Notes: generated by a model not told the origin, from the letters alone. Numbered from the stretch's first letter, positions 27,541-36,745 are shown. The stretch is 64,000 bases of DNA from Meiothermus ruber DSM 1279 (GCF_000024425.1 NC_013946.1:620001-684000); one strand, 5' to 3'. Numbers and translations are program-made.

Positions 27541-27629
27541 CTTGGGTCACTTCCTTTGGGAATACCAACCCCTGGGTGGGGTTGCGCTCGGCAAACCGTT
27601 CTCCAATCTACAGGCTGAAGCCCAAAAGG

Positions 27630-28388
27630 TCAACCTAGCTCCACCCGATCCCCCTGCTTTAGGCCGAGCTGCTCCTGGGCATTGCCCAGATGGATGGCAA
27701 CCTCTAAAAGCCCGGCGCTGCCCACATAGGCCAGGGCGCTTCCTACCGGAACCTCGGCGTAATGGGAGGCTACCGGAATGTGGTGGTAGCGAATGCGCAC
27801 CTTTTTGCCGCGGACCTGGGCGGGGGTGGCCAGCAGGGTGGTGATGGCATTGCCGAAGCGGTCAAATGTGAGTACCTCGCCGTGGTTGCCAAAGTTCAGG
27901 TGGATGGGCAGGCGCACCAGCTCGGCAACCGGCACCTCCGGGCCGAAGCGGGCCGGCTCAACTCCCGAGGCCAGGTGGGCCGCGACTGGCCCAAATACGT
28001 CACGCCCGTGAAAGGTGGCCGATTTGCGGGGCAGGTGGTAGGCGGGGTTCTCGAGCAGGTAGGCTTTGCGCGGGGGGTCTTGCAGGTAGGCCAGGGTGAG
28101 CAGGCCGTTGTCCGGGGCCACGTAGCAAAGACGCTCGCCAATCACCAGGACGGCCCGGCGGGAGGAGCCCACCCCCGGATCAACCACCGCCAGCACCACC
28201 GACTGCCGGGGTAGATAGGGCACCGACTCATACAGGATGTAGCTGGCCCGGCGGAGGTCGCCAGGGGGCAGGTTGTGGGCCAGGTCGTGAATAACCGCCC
28301 CCGGCGCTGTTTGCCGCATGACCGCCTTGACCACCGCGGCGTAGGGGTCGGCCAGACCGAAATCGGAGAGAAAGAAAATTTCCCGCAT
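27630..28388 (-). CDS. SAM hydrolase (SAM hydroxide adenosyltransferase, DUF62 family)
   Basis: The 252-residue protein belongs to the fluorinase/chlorinase superfamily. Visible features are the N-terminal IFFLSDFGLADPYAAVVKAV, DPGVGSSRRAVLV (about 95) and YVAPDNGLLTL (about 112). The C-terminal domain holds FGNAITTL (about 180). Archaeal and bacterial relatives split S-adenosylmethionine with water to adenosine and methionine. Halide use would need a special substrate pocket, which I cannot judge here. The -10 TATAGA (28399-28404, minus strand) lies 10 nt upstream. Confidence 0.85.
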   Translation of the reverse strand: MREIFFLSDFGLADPYAAVVKAVMRQTAPGAVIHDLAHNLPPGDLRRASYILYESVPYLPRQSVVLAVVDPGVGSSRRAVLVIGERLCYVAPDNGLLTLAYLQDPPRKAYLLENPAYHLPRKSATFHGRDVFGPVAAHLASGVEPARFGPEVPVAELVRLPIHLNFGNHGEVLTFDRFGNAITTLLATPAQVRGKKVRIRYHHIPVASHYAEVPVGSALAYVGSAGLLEVAIHLGNAQEQLGLKQGDRVELG

Positions 28389-28463
28389 CTCCAGGAAGTC
28401 TATACAAAAAAAGCCCCCTGCACAGCCACCCTCCCAAACCTAGAGCCGGCTGCCGCAAAGGGG

Positions 28464-29960
28464 TTAGTTAATCAGCAGTGTGCGCACCCAGGGCAGGTTG
28501 GCGATCAGGGTCAGAATTAATCCAGCCATAACCCAGGCCGTAGCCCCAGCCAGCGCCCCTTTGGTGCGCAGGTAAAGCCAGCCCAAAAAGAGGCTGGTCA
28601 TCAGGAAGAAAATTGTAGGCCCAGGAATTGCCAGGGCATACAGCACCGGGATCATCAAGCCGCTTAGCTCTTTGTAGCGCTCTTTAAAAATCGGATACCC
28701 TACCCCGCGCACCACCACTTCCAGAAAAGCCAGACCGAAGAAAATGGGATACATGGTGCCGAGCCCGCTCAGGCCCAGGGGCTTGGCGATATAGGCGTAC
28801 AGGCCCAACAGGGCCAGCAAGACCAGCCCTGCCCAGGTGCCTTCTATCCAGCTCGAGCGCGGCCCAAGAGCCTGAACCAGGCCCGGTTGCCCCACCATTC
28901 GGTAGGCGATGAGCAGCGCGAAAGCACCCATTAAGAAATAAAACACCGGGCGTACAACCTGGCCCTGGAAAGGGGTAAACAGGGCCAGTAGGTTCTGATA
29001 GAGCACCTGTCCGATACCTATACTGGCCAGCCCGGCTAAAACAATGGCCAGCAGCAGCCACAGGTGAAGCGAGCCGGGCCCAAAGCGCCGCTCGTTGCCC
29101 ATCTCCACGGTGCGCATTGGTTCAATGCGGCTTTCGCCATAGAGCACCAGTGCCAGGTAGACTAAAAATACGGCCAGCCACGGCCAGACCTTGCCGAGCA
29201 GGCTGCTGGGCAGGCTGACCCTCGAGGACAGCTGCCGTAAAACCAGGGCACCTTTCTCAAACTCCCCCAGGCCGTAGTAAACCATCGCCAGTAAACCCAA
29301 GGTTTGGATGTAGTCCTTTTCCAGGGGGCCCAGGCGGGGTAAGACCTCTTCAAGAGCTTCCGCTGCTGCGCGGGAATTGCCCGAAAGCCACATCAGGCGG
29401 GCTTGCACTAGCTGCTCCTTCGGACTGCTGCCCAGCAAGCCCAGGGCTTCTTGGGGCCGGCCCAGGCGCTCTGCCAGGCGGGCAGCTCCCAGACGGGCCT
29501 CTTCCGAGGCCGTTATCCGAAGGTAAGTGGCGTAGGCTTCCTCGTAGCGGCCCAGGGCCTCGAGCACCTGCGCCCTTAGCAGCACTGCTTCGGTGCTGAG
29601 TCCCCTGGGCAGGCGCGCCAGCGCCTCGGATGGCCGCCCCTCCAGCAGCAAAAAGCGCGCCTCCAGCAGGGCCACCTCGGGGTCTTGGGGGCCCAGTTGC
29701 TTCATTTGTTGAAGGAAGGGCTGGGCCGCAGCCAGGTTGTTTTCCTCGAGGTAGATGCGTCCCAGCAGTTTGATGCTGGGCAGGTGATTGGGGTTGTCCA
29801 CCAGCGCGAGCTGACAGGTCGCTTTGGCGCTGTCCCGCACCCCCTGGTCGTATAGGGCCTTGCACTGGGTGTAGTAGCCCTCAGCGCCAAGCTGGGCCAG
29901 GGCCGTGAACGCAAATAGGGCGATTCCAACGGCAAAAGGAACCGCTCGTAACGCTATCAT
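28464..29960 (-). CDS. TPR protein fused to a degenerate CPBP-like membrane domain
   Basis: This 498-residue protein starts with a signal peptide or helix (IALRAVPFAVGIALFAFTALAQ), then about five TPR-like helical repeats (25-240). About eight membrane helices follow (about 255-495). The C-terminal part resembles CPBP/CAAX intramembrane proteases: FLEVVVRGVGYPIFKER is close to the EExxxR motif, and FLGWLYLRTKGALAGATAW is close to the final helices. The first Glu is Leu, and both His motifs are absent: there is no His in the last 100 residues. It is thus likely a pseudo-protease. The ATG at 29960 lies 6 nt after TACACT (29967-29972), supporting this start over the upstream one at 30173. Confidence 0.7.
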   Translation of the reverse strand: MIALRAVPFAVGIALFAFTALAQLGAEGYYTQCKALYDQGVRDSAKATCQLALVDNPNHLPSIKLLGRIYLEENNLAAAQPFLQQMKQLGPQDPEVALLEARFLLLEGRPSEALARLPRGLSTEAVLLRAQVLEALGRYEEAYATYLRITASEEARLGAARLAERLGRPQEALGLLGSSPKEQLVQARLMWLSGNSRAAAEALEEVLPRLGPLEKDYIQTLGLLAMVYYGLGEFEKGALVLRQLSSRVSLPSSLLGKVWPWLAVFLVYLALVLYGESRIEPMRTVEMGNERRFGPGSLHLWLLLAIVLAGLASIGIGQVLYQNLLALFTPFQGQVVRPVFYFLMGAFALLIAYRMVGQPGLVQALGPRSSWIEGTWAGLVLLALLGLYAYIAKPLGLSGLGTMYPIFFGLAFLEVVVRGVGYPIFKERYKELSGLMIPVLYALAIPGPTIFFLMTSLFLGWLYLRTKGALAGATAWVMAGLILTLIANLPWVRTLLIN

Positions 29961-29966
29961 GGGGGT

Positions 29967-29972
29967 AGTGTA
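29967..29972 (-). promoter_or_regulatory. -10 box TACACT, leaderless promoter of the TPR membrane protein
   Basis: TACACT on the minus strand ends 6 nt before the ATG at 29960. The divergent gene starts at 30068. Confidence 0.5.
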
Positions 29973-30067
29973 ACATGCGCACCCAGGGTTGCCGCCCACA
30001 GATGCACATCCGGTACAATCCGTGCGACTTTGTGGTAGGTTGTGTGCCGTTATACAGGGAGGAAACT

Positions 30068-30757
30068 GTGAGGAGTCTGGTGCTGGTTTTGATGGTGCTT
30101 TGGTCGCTGGCTTTGGCCCAGAACGTCGCAGCGGTTGAGAAACTGGTAGACGACGGCAAGTTTCAGGAAGCATACGAGGCCGGTTTACGTCTGGGCAGCG
30201 CGGAGGGTTTTGTGTTGGCGGCTAGGGCGGCCAGCTATTTTGCGGGCTACCTGGCCAAGGACAACGAGAAAGCCGACTGGTTTGGCCGGGCCGAAGCCGC
30301 CGCCCGCCGGGCCATCCAGGCCGATGCCGATAACGCCGAGGCCTATTTTGAGCTGGCTCGAGCCCAGGGCCGCCTTTCACAGTACCGGGGCATTCTGGAA
30401 AGCCTGGGCCTGGCTAGCAGCATCAAGGAGAACCTGGACAAGGCCCTGCGCCTGAACCCCCGCCATGCCGGGGCCAGGGTTGCGCTGGCCCTGTGGCACC
30501 ATTCGCTCATCTCCAAGAACGTGGGCTGGCTGTACGGGGCCAACGGCAACCAGATTATGCCCCTCTTCAACGAGGCCATCCAGCTCGAGCCCCAGACCAT
30601 CATCCACAAGGTGGAGCTGGCCGGGGTGCTGGCGGCCCAGGGTAAGAAAGAAGAGGCCCGCAAGCAGTACGAGGCCGCTTTGGCGATTGCCCCCAAAACC
30701 GCTGCTGATCGCTTCGACCTCGAGCGGGCCCGGCGCGAGCTGGCAGCCTTGCGTTGA
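30068..30757 (+). CDS. Exported TPR-repeat protein
   Basis: The 229-residue protein begins with a signal peptide (MRSLVLVLMVLWSLALAQ) and continues with helical TPR-like repeats (KLVDDGKFQEAYEAGLRL, AQGRLSQYRGILE, LAAQGKKEEARKQYEAALAI). It should be periplasmic and act as a protein-binding scaffold. The start GTG has GGGAGGAAA upstream. It is divergent from the TPR/CPBP-like membrane protein, with 107 nt between the two starts. Shared TPR content and the divergent arrangement hint at a joint envelope role; the function is unknown. Confidence 0.75.
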   Translation: MRSLVLVLMVLWSLALAQNVAAVEKLVDDGKFQEAYEAGLRLGSAEGFVLAARAASYFAGYLAKDNEKADWFGRAEAAARRAIQADADNAEAYFELARAQGRLSQYRGILESLGLASSIKENLDKALRLNPRHAGARVALALWHHSLISKNVGWLYGANGNQIMPLFNEAIQLEPQTIIHKVELAGVLAAQGKKEEARKQYEAALAIAPKTAADRFDLERARRELAALR

Positions 30758-30839
30758 GCCCGACCCTTCAAGGAAGGGCGCATACGCTTATACCAACCGG
30801 CCTGCCACGGGGGCGGTTTTGATACAATTTCGTATTGAG

Positions 30840-30880
30840 TCAGGATGAGTGGCCTTCATCGCAGGGGCCATTCATCCTGA
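30840..30880 (+). promoter_or_regulatory. Stable stem-loop in the leader of the NYN-queA operon
   Basis: TCAGGATGAGTGGCC (30840-30854) pairs with GGCCATTCATCCTGA (30866-30880) over 15 positions, one of them a G-T pair, with an 11-nt loop. A TACAAT -10 box (30823-30828) lies 11 nt upstream, so this would be the first structure of a leader of about 135 nt. It has no T-run, so it is not a typical terminator. Confidence 0.5.
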
Positions 30881-30973
30881 TCGAAGGAAGCGTGCCGGTT
30901 TGCTTTGGAGCAGGTACGAAGACAACCTTTATGTAGCCGGTATTATAGATATCGATTTTCAAAAGGAGCTTTG

Positions 30974-31552
30974 ATGAACGACCCTTTTAGCCGTATCCCC
31001 GGTTGGAGCCCCCAGCAGCGTGTGGGCCTGTTCGTTGATACCCAAAACCTCTACCACTCGGCCCGCGACTACTACGGGCAGAACGTCAACTTCGAAAGCC
31101 TGATGCGCTATGCGGTGGCCAACCGCCAACTGGTGCGGGCCACCGCCTACGTGGTCGAGCGCGAACACGACACCTCGGCCTGGCCCTTCATCTACAAGCT
31201 CTCCACCATTGGCTTCCGGGTGCGCCGCATGAATCTGACCCTCAAGGAGACCACCGACGAGGGCAAGCCCATCTACGAAGGCAACTGGGATATGGGTATC
31301 GCCGCCGATATGGTGCGGCTGATGCACACCCTGGACGTGGTGGTGCTGGGCAGCGGCGACGGCGACTTTGTGGACATCGTGGAGGTGCTGATGGAACGCG
31401 GCATCCGGGTCGAGGTGATCGCCTTCAAGGAAACCACCTCGCAAAAACTGATTGATGCCGTAGACCGCTTCATCCACCTGCCCGAGATCGAGAATGCTTT
31501 CGTGCCCAGCAAGGAGCGGGAGCGCACCCTGATACCGCGCAGCGAGCCCTGA
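30974..31552 (+). CDS. NYN domain protein, LabA/DUF88 type (probable ribonuclease)
   Basis: The 192-residue protein has the PIN-like NYN fold: RVGLFVDTQNLYHSAR (about 17-32, first Asp), KETTDEGKPIYEGNWDMGIAAD in two parts (about 88-110), and VVLGSGDGDFVDIVEVLMERG (about 117-137, acidic metal site). Proteins of this group bind or cleave RNA using a divalent metal. The ATG has AAAAGGAGC upstream; a frame extending to 30905 is less likely. It ends 7 nt before queA, so the two form an operon, and a role in RNA processing fits that setting. Confidence 0.85.
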   Translation: MNDPFSRIPGWSPQQRVGLFVDTQNLYHSARDYYGQNVNFESLMRYAVANRQLVRATAYVVEREHDTSAWPFIYKLSTIGFRVRRMNLTLKETTDEGKPIYEGNWDMGIAADMVRLMHTLDVVVLGSGDGDFVDIVEVLMERGIRVEVIAFKETTSQKLIDAVDRFIHLPEIENAFVPSKERERTLIPRSEP

Positions 31553-31559
31553 TTCTGAA

Positions 31560-32576
31560 ATGAACCTCGAGGACTTCGACTACCACCTACCCCCCGAACT
31601 CATCGCCCAGAGCGGGGCCGAGCCCCGCGACGCCTCGCGGCTGATGGTGATTGACCGCCAGACCGGCCAGATTACCCACCGCATCTTCCGCGACCTGCCC
31701 CAGTACCTTCGGGCAGGGGATGTGCTGGTGCTCAACCAGAGCAAGGTGATTCCGGCCCGCACCTTTGCCACCAACCCACACGGAACGGGGCTCGAGGTGC
31801 TGCTGGTACGAGAAATTCCCTCTGGCGAGGGGCTCTGGGAGGCCCTGCTCAAGCCGGCCAGGCGGGCTAAGGTGGGCTCGAGGCTGACCTTTCCCGATGG
31901 GCTCTTCGCCACCGTGGAGGCCATCGAAGCAGACGGAACCCGGTTGCTCAGGTTTTCCGGTAATGTCTGGGAACACCTGGAAAACATCGGAAAGATGCCG
32001 CTGCCGCCCTACATTCAGGCCTCGGTAGATCCGGCCCGCTACCAGACCGTGTACGCCAAAACCCCCGGCTCGGTGGCCGCGCCCACGGCGGGGCTGCACT
32101 TCACCCCCGAACTGCTGGACAGGGTGCGGGGGCTGGGGGTGGATATTCAATACGTCACCCTGCACGTGGGCCCCGGCACCTTCAAGCCCGTCCACGACGA
32201 CCCCGACCGGCACGTGATGCATTTGGAGCCCTATGAAGTTTCGCCCCAGACCGCCGAGGCGGTCAACCGTGCCAGGGCCGAGGGGCGGCGGGTGATTGCG
32301 GTGGGCACCACGGTGGTGCGCACGCTCGAGACCGCCTATAGCGCCGAGCTGGGGGGTGTCCAGGCGGGGGCCGGCGAGACCCAACTGTTCATCCGCCCGG
32401 GGTTCAAGTACAACGTGATAGACACGCTGATTACCAACTTTCACCTACCCAAATCCACCCTGCTGATGCTGGTATCGGCCTTTATGGGGCACGGGTTGAT
32501 GAAACAGGCCTACCAGACCGCGGTAGCCGAACGCTACCGGTTTTATAGCCTGGGCGACGCCATGCTGATTCTTTAG
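31560..32576 (+). CDS. queA: S-adenosylmethionine:tRNA ribosyltransferase-isomerase
   Basis: The 338-residue protein has the QueA hallmarks: DFDYHLPPELIAQ at the N-terminus, DVLVLNQSKVIPAR (about 58-71), SVAAPTAGLHFT (about 173-184), VTLHVGPGTFKPV (about 198) and ITNFHLPKSTLLMLVSAFMG (about 296). It transfers ribose from SAM to preQ1-tRNA to form epoxyqueuosine. It follows the NYN gene by 7 nt. No other queuosine gene is in the window. Confidence 0.97.
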   Translation: MNLEDFDYHLPPELIAQSGAEPRDASRLMVIDRQTGQITHRIFRDLPQYLRAGDVLVLNQSKVIPARTFATNPHGTGLEVLLVREIPSGEGLWEALLKPARRAKVGSRLTFPDGLFATVEAIEADGTRLLRFSGNVWEHLENIGKMPLPPYIQASVDPARYQTVYAKTPGSVAAPTAGLHFTPELLDRVRGLGVDIQYVTLHVGPGTFKPVHDDPDRHVMHLEPYEVSPQTAEAVNRARAEGRRVIAVGTTVVRTLETAYSAELGGVQAGAGETQLFIRPGFKYNVIDTLITNFHLPKSTLLMLVSAFMGHGLMKQAYQTAVAERYRFYSLGDAMLIL

Positions 32577-32613
32577 TGTAAAGGGCCAAAGGGTAAAGCT
32601 TCCCGTGGGGTAC

Positions 32614-33162
32614 TTAAGCTGGGGCGGCCTCGAGCGCCTCTTCCCGAACGATAATCTGCGCCGGGTTCCCGATGGCGGTTGCGCCGGGGGGCACGGGCTT
32701 GGTGACCACCGCCCCGGCCCCTATCTTGGCCCCATCGCCCACCACAATAGGCCCCAGCACCACCGCATGAGCCCCTAGCAGCACCCCCTTGCCAATGGTG
32801 GGGTGGCGCTTCTCACGGGTGAAGCCGGTGCCGCCCAGGGTCACCCCGTGGTACATCAGCACATCGTCGCCCACCTCGGCGGTCTCGCCAATTACAATGC
32901 CCATGCCGTGGTCAATCACCACCCGGCGGCCAATGCGGGCCCCGGGGTGAATCTCGACCCCCGTGAACATACGGGTAAAGTGGGCCAGAATGCGGGCCAG
33001 TAGCTTGAAGTTGGCCCGCCAGAGCCAGTGGTTGAGCCGGTGCATCCACAAGGCGTGCATCCCTGGGCTAAACAAAAAAGCCTCGAGAGGCCCTCGAGCC
33101 GCCGGATCTCGTTCGAGCACAGCCTGTATATCTTCTCTAAAACGTTCGATGACTCGCAGCAT
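32614..33162 (-). CDS. cysE: Serine O-acetyltransferase
   Basis: This is a short-type CysE of 182 residues: an N-terminal helical part (1-55), then a left-handed beta helix of hexapeptide repeats with [20 protein letters not shown] (catalytic His in DHGMG, about 95) and [21 protein letters not shown], where the second catalytic His lies. It makes O-acetylserine for cysteine synthesis. The short N-terminus is common in thermophiles and Gram-positives. The gene converges on queA. Confidence 0.93.
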   Translation of the reverse strand: MLRVIERFREDIQAVLERDPAARGPLEAFLFSPGMHALWMHRLNHWLWRANFKLLARILAHFTRMFTGVEIHPGARIGRRVVIDHGMGIVIGETAEVGDDVLMYHGVTLGGTGFTREKRHPTIGKGVLLGAHAVVLGPIVVGDGAKIGAGAVVTKPVPPGATAIGNPAQIIVREEALEAAPA

Positions 33163-33270
33163 GGCCTGAACCCACAGCCGACACTATGCACTAAAGAGGT
33201 CAGCTTCTAAGTACCCAAGATTAATTCACCTGGAGCAGGACGGCTGTGAGCCGATAGCCTATTGCTTTAG

Positions 33271-34008
33271 CTAAGCTCCAATCGAGACGTTATCCAGGTT
33301 GAGGTTGGTGTACACGTTCTGCACATCGTCGAGCTCTTCCAGCGCCTCTACCATGCGCAGCACCTTCTCGGCCTCTTCCTGGCTCAGGCTCATGGTGTTT
33401 TGCGGCACCATGGTGATCTCGGTGTCCTCGGGCTTGAAGCCTTTGGCCTTGAGGGCGTTGGCCACGGCATAGACTTCCTGGGGGTCGGTGTAGATTTCCA
33501 GGCCTTCCTCGCTCTCCTGAAGATCAATCGCCCCGGCCTCGATGGCGGCTTCCTGGGCGGCCTCGCTGTTGGGCTCAACCCAGATATAGCCCCGCCGCTC
33601 AAACTGCCACGAGACCGATCCGGTAGCCCCCAGGCTGCCCCCGTGTTTGTTGAAGATATGGCGCACCTCCGAGGCCGTGCGGTTGCGGTTGTCGGAGAGG
33701 GCCTGCACGATGATGGCCACCCCACCCGGTGCGTAACCCTCGTACACGATCTCTTCGTAGTTGCTCCCCTCGTCGTCGCCGCCGGCCAGGCGCTTCAAAA
33801 GGCGCTCGATGTTGTCGTTGGGAACGTCGGCGTCCCGGGCGGCTTCGATCAGGTTGCGCAGGTTGACATTGGCTGCTGGGTCGGTACTGCCCCCGGCCCT
33901 GGCCGCGGCTGCAATCAGGCGCAGGTATTTGCTGACGATTTTACCCTTTTTGAGGTCGTTGGCGGCTTTTTTGCGCTTAATTTGTGCCCATTTGCTATGA
34001 CCAGCCAT
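33271..34008 (-). CDS. YebC/PmpR family protein
   Basis: The 245-residue protein opens with MAGHSKWAQIKRKKAANDLKKG, the strict family start, and contains GGSTDPAANVNLRNLIEAARDADVPNDNIERL split over 35-65 and EGYAPGGVAIIVQALSDNRNRT (about 92). Family members are described as DNA-binding regulators; a type of YebC has also been linked to relieving ribosome stalling at proline runs. Which applies here is open. TATACT and AAGGA precede the start. Confidence 0.93.
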   Translation of the reverse strand: MAGHSKWAQIKRKKAANDLKKGKIVSKYLRLIAAAARAGGSTDPAANVNLRNLIEAARDADVPNDNIERLLKRLAGGDDEGSNYEEIVYEGYAPGGVAIIVQALSDNRNRTASEVRHIFNKHGGSLGATGSVSWQFERRGYIWVEPNSEAAQEAAIEAGAIDLQESEEGLEIYTDPQEVYAVANALKAKGFKPEDTEITMVPQNTMSLSQEEAEKVLRMVEALEELDDVQNVYTNLNLDNVSIGA

Positions 34009-34102
34009 ACATCACCGTTCCTTAGTATACGTCAGCCCCCACCGGGGGAAGCAGTCAGCCCTCGAGGGGCTTTTGCTTGCAACAGGCCTTTAGAGCTTGG
34101 AC

Positions 34103-34131
34103 TTAGAACAATTGCGGCGGTGTTCTATAAT
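34103..34131 (+). promoter_or_regulatory. Leaderless promoter of fabF
   Basis: -35 TTAGAA (34103-34108), 17-nt spacer, perfect -10 TATAAT (34126-34131). The ATG at 34139 is 7 nt after the -10 box, so the transcript starts at or next to the start codon. This decides the start against the ATG at 34130, which overlaps the -10. Confidence 0.75.
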
Positions 34132-34138
34132 GGCCTTT

Positions 34139-35368
34139 ATGCGTCGCGTCGTCGTTACCGGAATTGGCCCGGTGGCCCCCAATGGCATCGGAGCCGAAGC
34201 CTTTCACAAAGCCCAGCTCGAGGGCCGGTCGGGCATCCGCCGCATCACCCAGTTTGACGCCTCGAGCTACCCCGTGCAGATTGCCGGCGAAGTGGATATT
34301 AACCCCGAGGCATACATAGACAAGCGCGAACTGCGCCGCCTGGATCGCTTCACCCAACTGGCCCTGATTGCTGGGCATCTGGCCTTGCAGGATTCAGGGC
34401 TGGAGCTTGAGAAAGAAGACCCCACCCGCATCGGTACCCTGATCGGAACCGGCATCGGGGGCATGATCACCTGGCAGGAGCAGAGCAAGGTGCTCTTCGA
34501 AAAGGGCGGCACCCGCCTATCACCCTTTTTCATTCCCATGATGATCGCCAACATGGCCTCGGGCCAACTGGCCATGAAGTACGGCTTCATGGGGCCATCC
34601 TCCACTGTGGTGACAGCCTGCGCCACCGGCTCAGATGCCATTGGCAACGCCTTCCGGGTCATTCAATTGGGCGAGGCCGATGTGATGCTCACCGGTGGCA
34701 CCGAGGCGGTGGTTACCGAGATGGCGATTGGCAGCTTTGGGGTGATGCGGGCCCTCTCGACCCGCAACCACGAGCCCGAAAAAGCCAGCCGTCCCTTTAG
34801 CAAAAGCCGCGACGGCTTTGTGCTCTCGGAAGGGGCCGCGGTGCTGGTGCTGGAAGAGTACGAGCGGGCCAAAGCCCGCGGTGCGAAAATCTACGCCGAG
34901 CTGGTGGGCTTTGGGCGCAGTGCCGATGCCCACCACATCACCGAGCCCCACCCCGAGGGCGCGGGCGCGGCCCTGGCCATGCAGGCGGCCCTCAGGGATG
35001 CCAGAATCGGCCCTGAGCAGGTCGGCTACATCAACGCCCACGGCACCTCCACGCCGGTTGGGGACAGGGCCGAGACGCTGGCTATTAAAAAGGTCTTCGG
35101 TGAGCACGCCTACAGGCTTTCGGTCTCGTCCACCAAAAGCATGATTGGTCACCTGCTGGGCGCGGCGGGGGCCATTGAGGCTGTGGCTACCGTACAGGCC
35201 CTGGCCAGCGGAATTCTGCCGCCCACCATTAACCTCGAGGATCCCGATCCCGAACTCGACCTCGACTACGTGCCCAACACCCCTCGAGCCAAACAGGTGG
35301 ACTACGCCCTCTCCAACTCGTTCGCTTTTGGGGGCATGAACGCCACCCTGCTCTTTAAGCGGGTCTAG
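34139..35368 (+). CDS. fabF: 3-oxoacyl-ACP synthase II
   Basis: The 409-residue condensing enzyme starts MRRVVVTGIGPVAPNG. The nucleophilic Cys is in VVTACATGSDAIG (about 165), the two catalytic His are in NAHGTSTPVGD (about 305) and MIGHLLGAAG (about 342), and the C-terminal NSFAFGGMNA loop is present. It elongates acyl-ACP in fatty acid synthesis. It is not in the fab operon but about 7 kb away under its own leaderless promoter. An 8-bp hairpin at 35404-35424 follows it and may end its transcript. Confidence 0.96.
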   Translation: MRRVVVTGIGPVAPNGIGAEAFHKAQLEGRSGIRRITQFDASSYPVQIAGEVDINPEAYIDKRELRRLDRFTQLALIAGHLALQDSGLELEKEDPTRIGTLIGTGIGGMITWQEQSKVLFEKGGTRLSPFFIPMMIANMASGQLAMKYGFMGPSSTVVTACATGSDAIGNAFRVIQLGEADVMLTGGTEAVVTEMAIGSFGVMRALSTRNHEPEKASRPFSKSRDGFVLSEGAAVLVLEEYERAKARGAKIYAELVGFGRSADAHHITEPHPEGAGAALAMQAALRDARIGPEQVGYINAHGTSTPVGDRAETLAIKKVFGEHAYRLSVSSTKSMIGHLLGAAGAIEAVATVQALASGILPPTINLEDPDPELDLDYVPNTPRAKQVDYALSNSFAFGGMNATLLFKRV

Positions 35369-35403
35369 CTGGAACGGGTTCGACCGGGAGACTTCCTACA
35401 GGC

Positions 35404-35424
35404 GCTTCGGCGGATTGCCGAAGC
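35404..35424 (+). terminator. Hairpin after fabF
   Basis: GCTTCGGC pairs with GCCGAAGC around a 5-nt loop, 35 nt after the fabF stop. There is no T-run directly after it, so termination is uncertain. Confidence 0.4.
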
Positions 35425-35497
35425 CAGGGGCCGGCTTTTACAACCCCAGGCCCAGCTACCATTCGCTTAACATTTTTTTGCGTATCATTGAGGGAAT

Positions 35498-36745
35498 ATG
35501 GCCCTACGACATGCGCTATTAAGCGGTATGGCAGCCTTCGCGCTGGTCGGTTCAGCGGTGGCTTCGCCCGCCCAGGATCTTTTCGACCAGGCCACTTTCC
35601 TGATCGGCTTTTACTACAACGGCCCGGCCAAGGTTCCCCCCTTCAGGGAACTGCGGCGGCAGTACCAGCCGGAACTCGACCGGCTCTGCGCTTCCGAAGG
35701 CAACCGCTGCGGCTTTGATAAAGCAAAACAGGTTATCGAGCGCATTGTGCGGGATATTGCCGATCCGTTTACGGTCTTGGTCACTCGAGACCAGCTCATT
35801 GATGACGAGCGCTATGGGGCTGGCCTGGGGCCTGCGGCCCCCAGGATAGGGGTCTGGGTACGCGAGACCCCCAGGGGGCTGGTGGTGAGCGAGGCCTTCC
35901 CCGGTGAGCCGGCCTATGAGGCGGGGCTGCGCCGGGGCGACCTGATTACCCAGGTGGCAGACCAGCCTGCAACCCTGGCCCGGCTGAGTGCGGCTGAAGC
36001 AGCCCGCAACCCCTTTAGCCTGCGTTATAGCCGGCAGGGTGCGGCCCGCAGCCTGACCCTGACCCCACGGGTGGCCGGGGCCACCATGCAACCCAGGCTG
36101 GAGATCAACAACAACATTGCCTATCTACGCGTCTATCACCTGTATAGCTCGGACAGCTACTCCACCGCCCAGCGCATCCACGAGGCCGCGCGCCGGGCCG
36201 AGCAGGCCGGGGCCCGTGGGATGGTGATCGATCTGCGCGATGCCCTGACCGGTTACGACTCGGAAGCCCTGCTGGCGGCGGCGGCCTTTACCGGTACAGG
36301 GGGCTTTATCTACGACCGCCGCTTCCAGGGGCTGGACGAGACCCACACCGTGGAAAACGGCAAGCTATACGTGCAACCCGAGGGAGCCGAAAAGGAGGAG
36401 CAAAGTGCCCTCGAGCGGCCTTACCTGGCCCGCATCCCGGTGGTGGTGCTGGTTAACCGCCATACCTATAACTCCGCCGAAATGCTGGCCTACTTCCTGC
36501 AGGCCGCGGGTCGGGCCAAGGTGGTGGGAGAGCCCACCGCCGGTGCCCTGGGGATGTCGGGCAGCGCCGAGGGCCCCCTTATCAACGGCGATTTTATTGC
36601 GGTTTCTTCGCTTAGAATGCGCAACCTGGATGGCTCGCCCTTCCCCCTCAAAGTCAGTCCCGATGTGGTGGTGGAGGACGACCTCGAGGCCCTTGTTGCC
36701 GGACGCGATCCGGTGCTGGAGCGCGCCCTGGAAATGCTGCGATAG
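35498..36745 (+). CDS. S41-family peptidase-like protein, first tandem copy
   Basis: The 415-residue protein has a signal peptide (about 1-23, ending AVASPAQ), a PDZ-like domain (about 105-190, with FPGEPAYEAGLRRGDLITQV) and an S41 tail-protease domain (about 195-400). The nucleophile region reads RHTYNSAEMLAYFLQAAGR, with Ser at the expected place. The catalytic Lys of CtpA-type enzymes, expected about 25 residues later in a G-K-G context, is not present (GEPTAGALGMSGSAEG). It may use another base or be inactive. TATCAT (35483-35488) and GAGGGA precede the ATG. It is followed directly by a paralogue. Confidence 0.8.
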   Translation: MALRHALLSGMAAFALVGSAVASPAQDLFDQATFLIGFYYNGPAKVPPFRELRRQYQPELDRLCASEGNRCGFDKAKQVIERIVRDIADPFTVLVTRDQLIDDERYGAGLGPAAPRIGVWVRETPRGLVVSEAFPGEPAYEAGLRRGDLITQVADQPATLARLSAAEAARNPFSLRYSRQGAARSLTLTPRVAGATMQPRLEINNNIAYLRVYHLYSSDSYSTAQRIHEAARRAEQAGARGMVIDLRDALTGYDSEALLAAAAFTGTGGFIYDRRFQGLDETHTVENGKLYVQPEGAEKEEQSALERPYLARIPVVVLVNRHTYNSAEMLAYFLQAAGRAKVVGEPTAGALGMSGSAEGPLINGDFIAVSSLRMRNLDGSPFPLKVSPDVVVEDDLEALVAGRDPVLERALEMLR

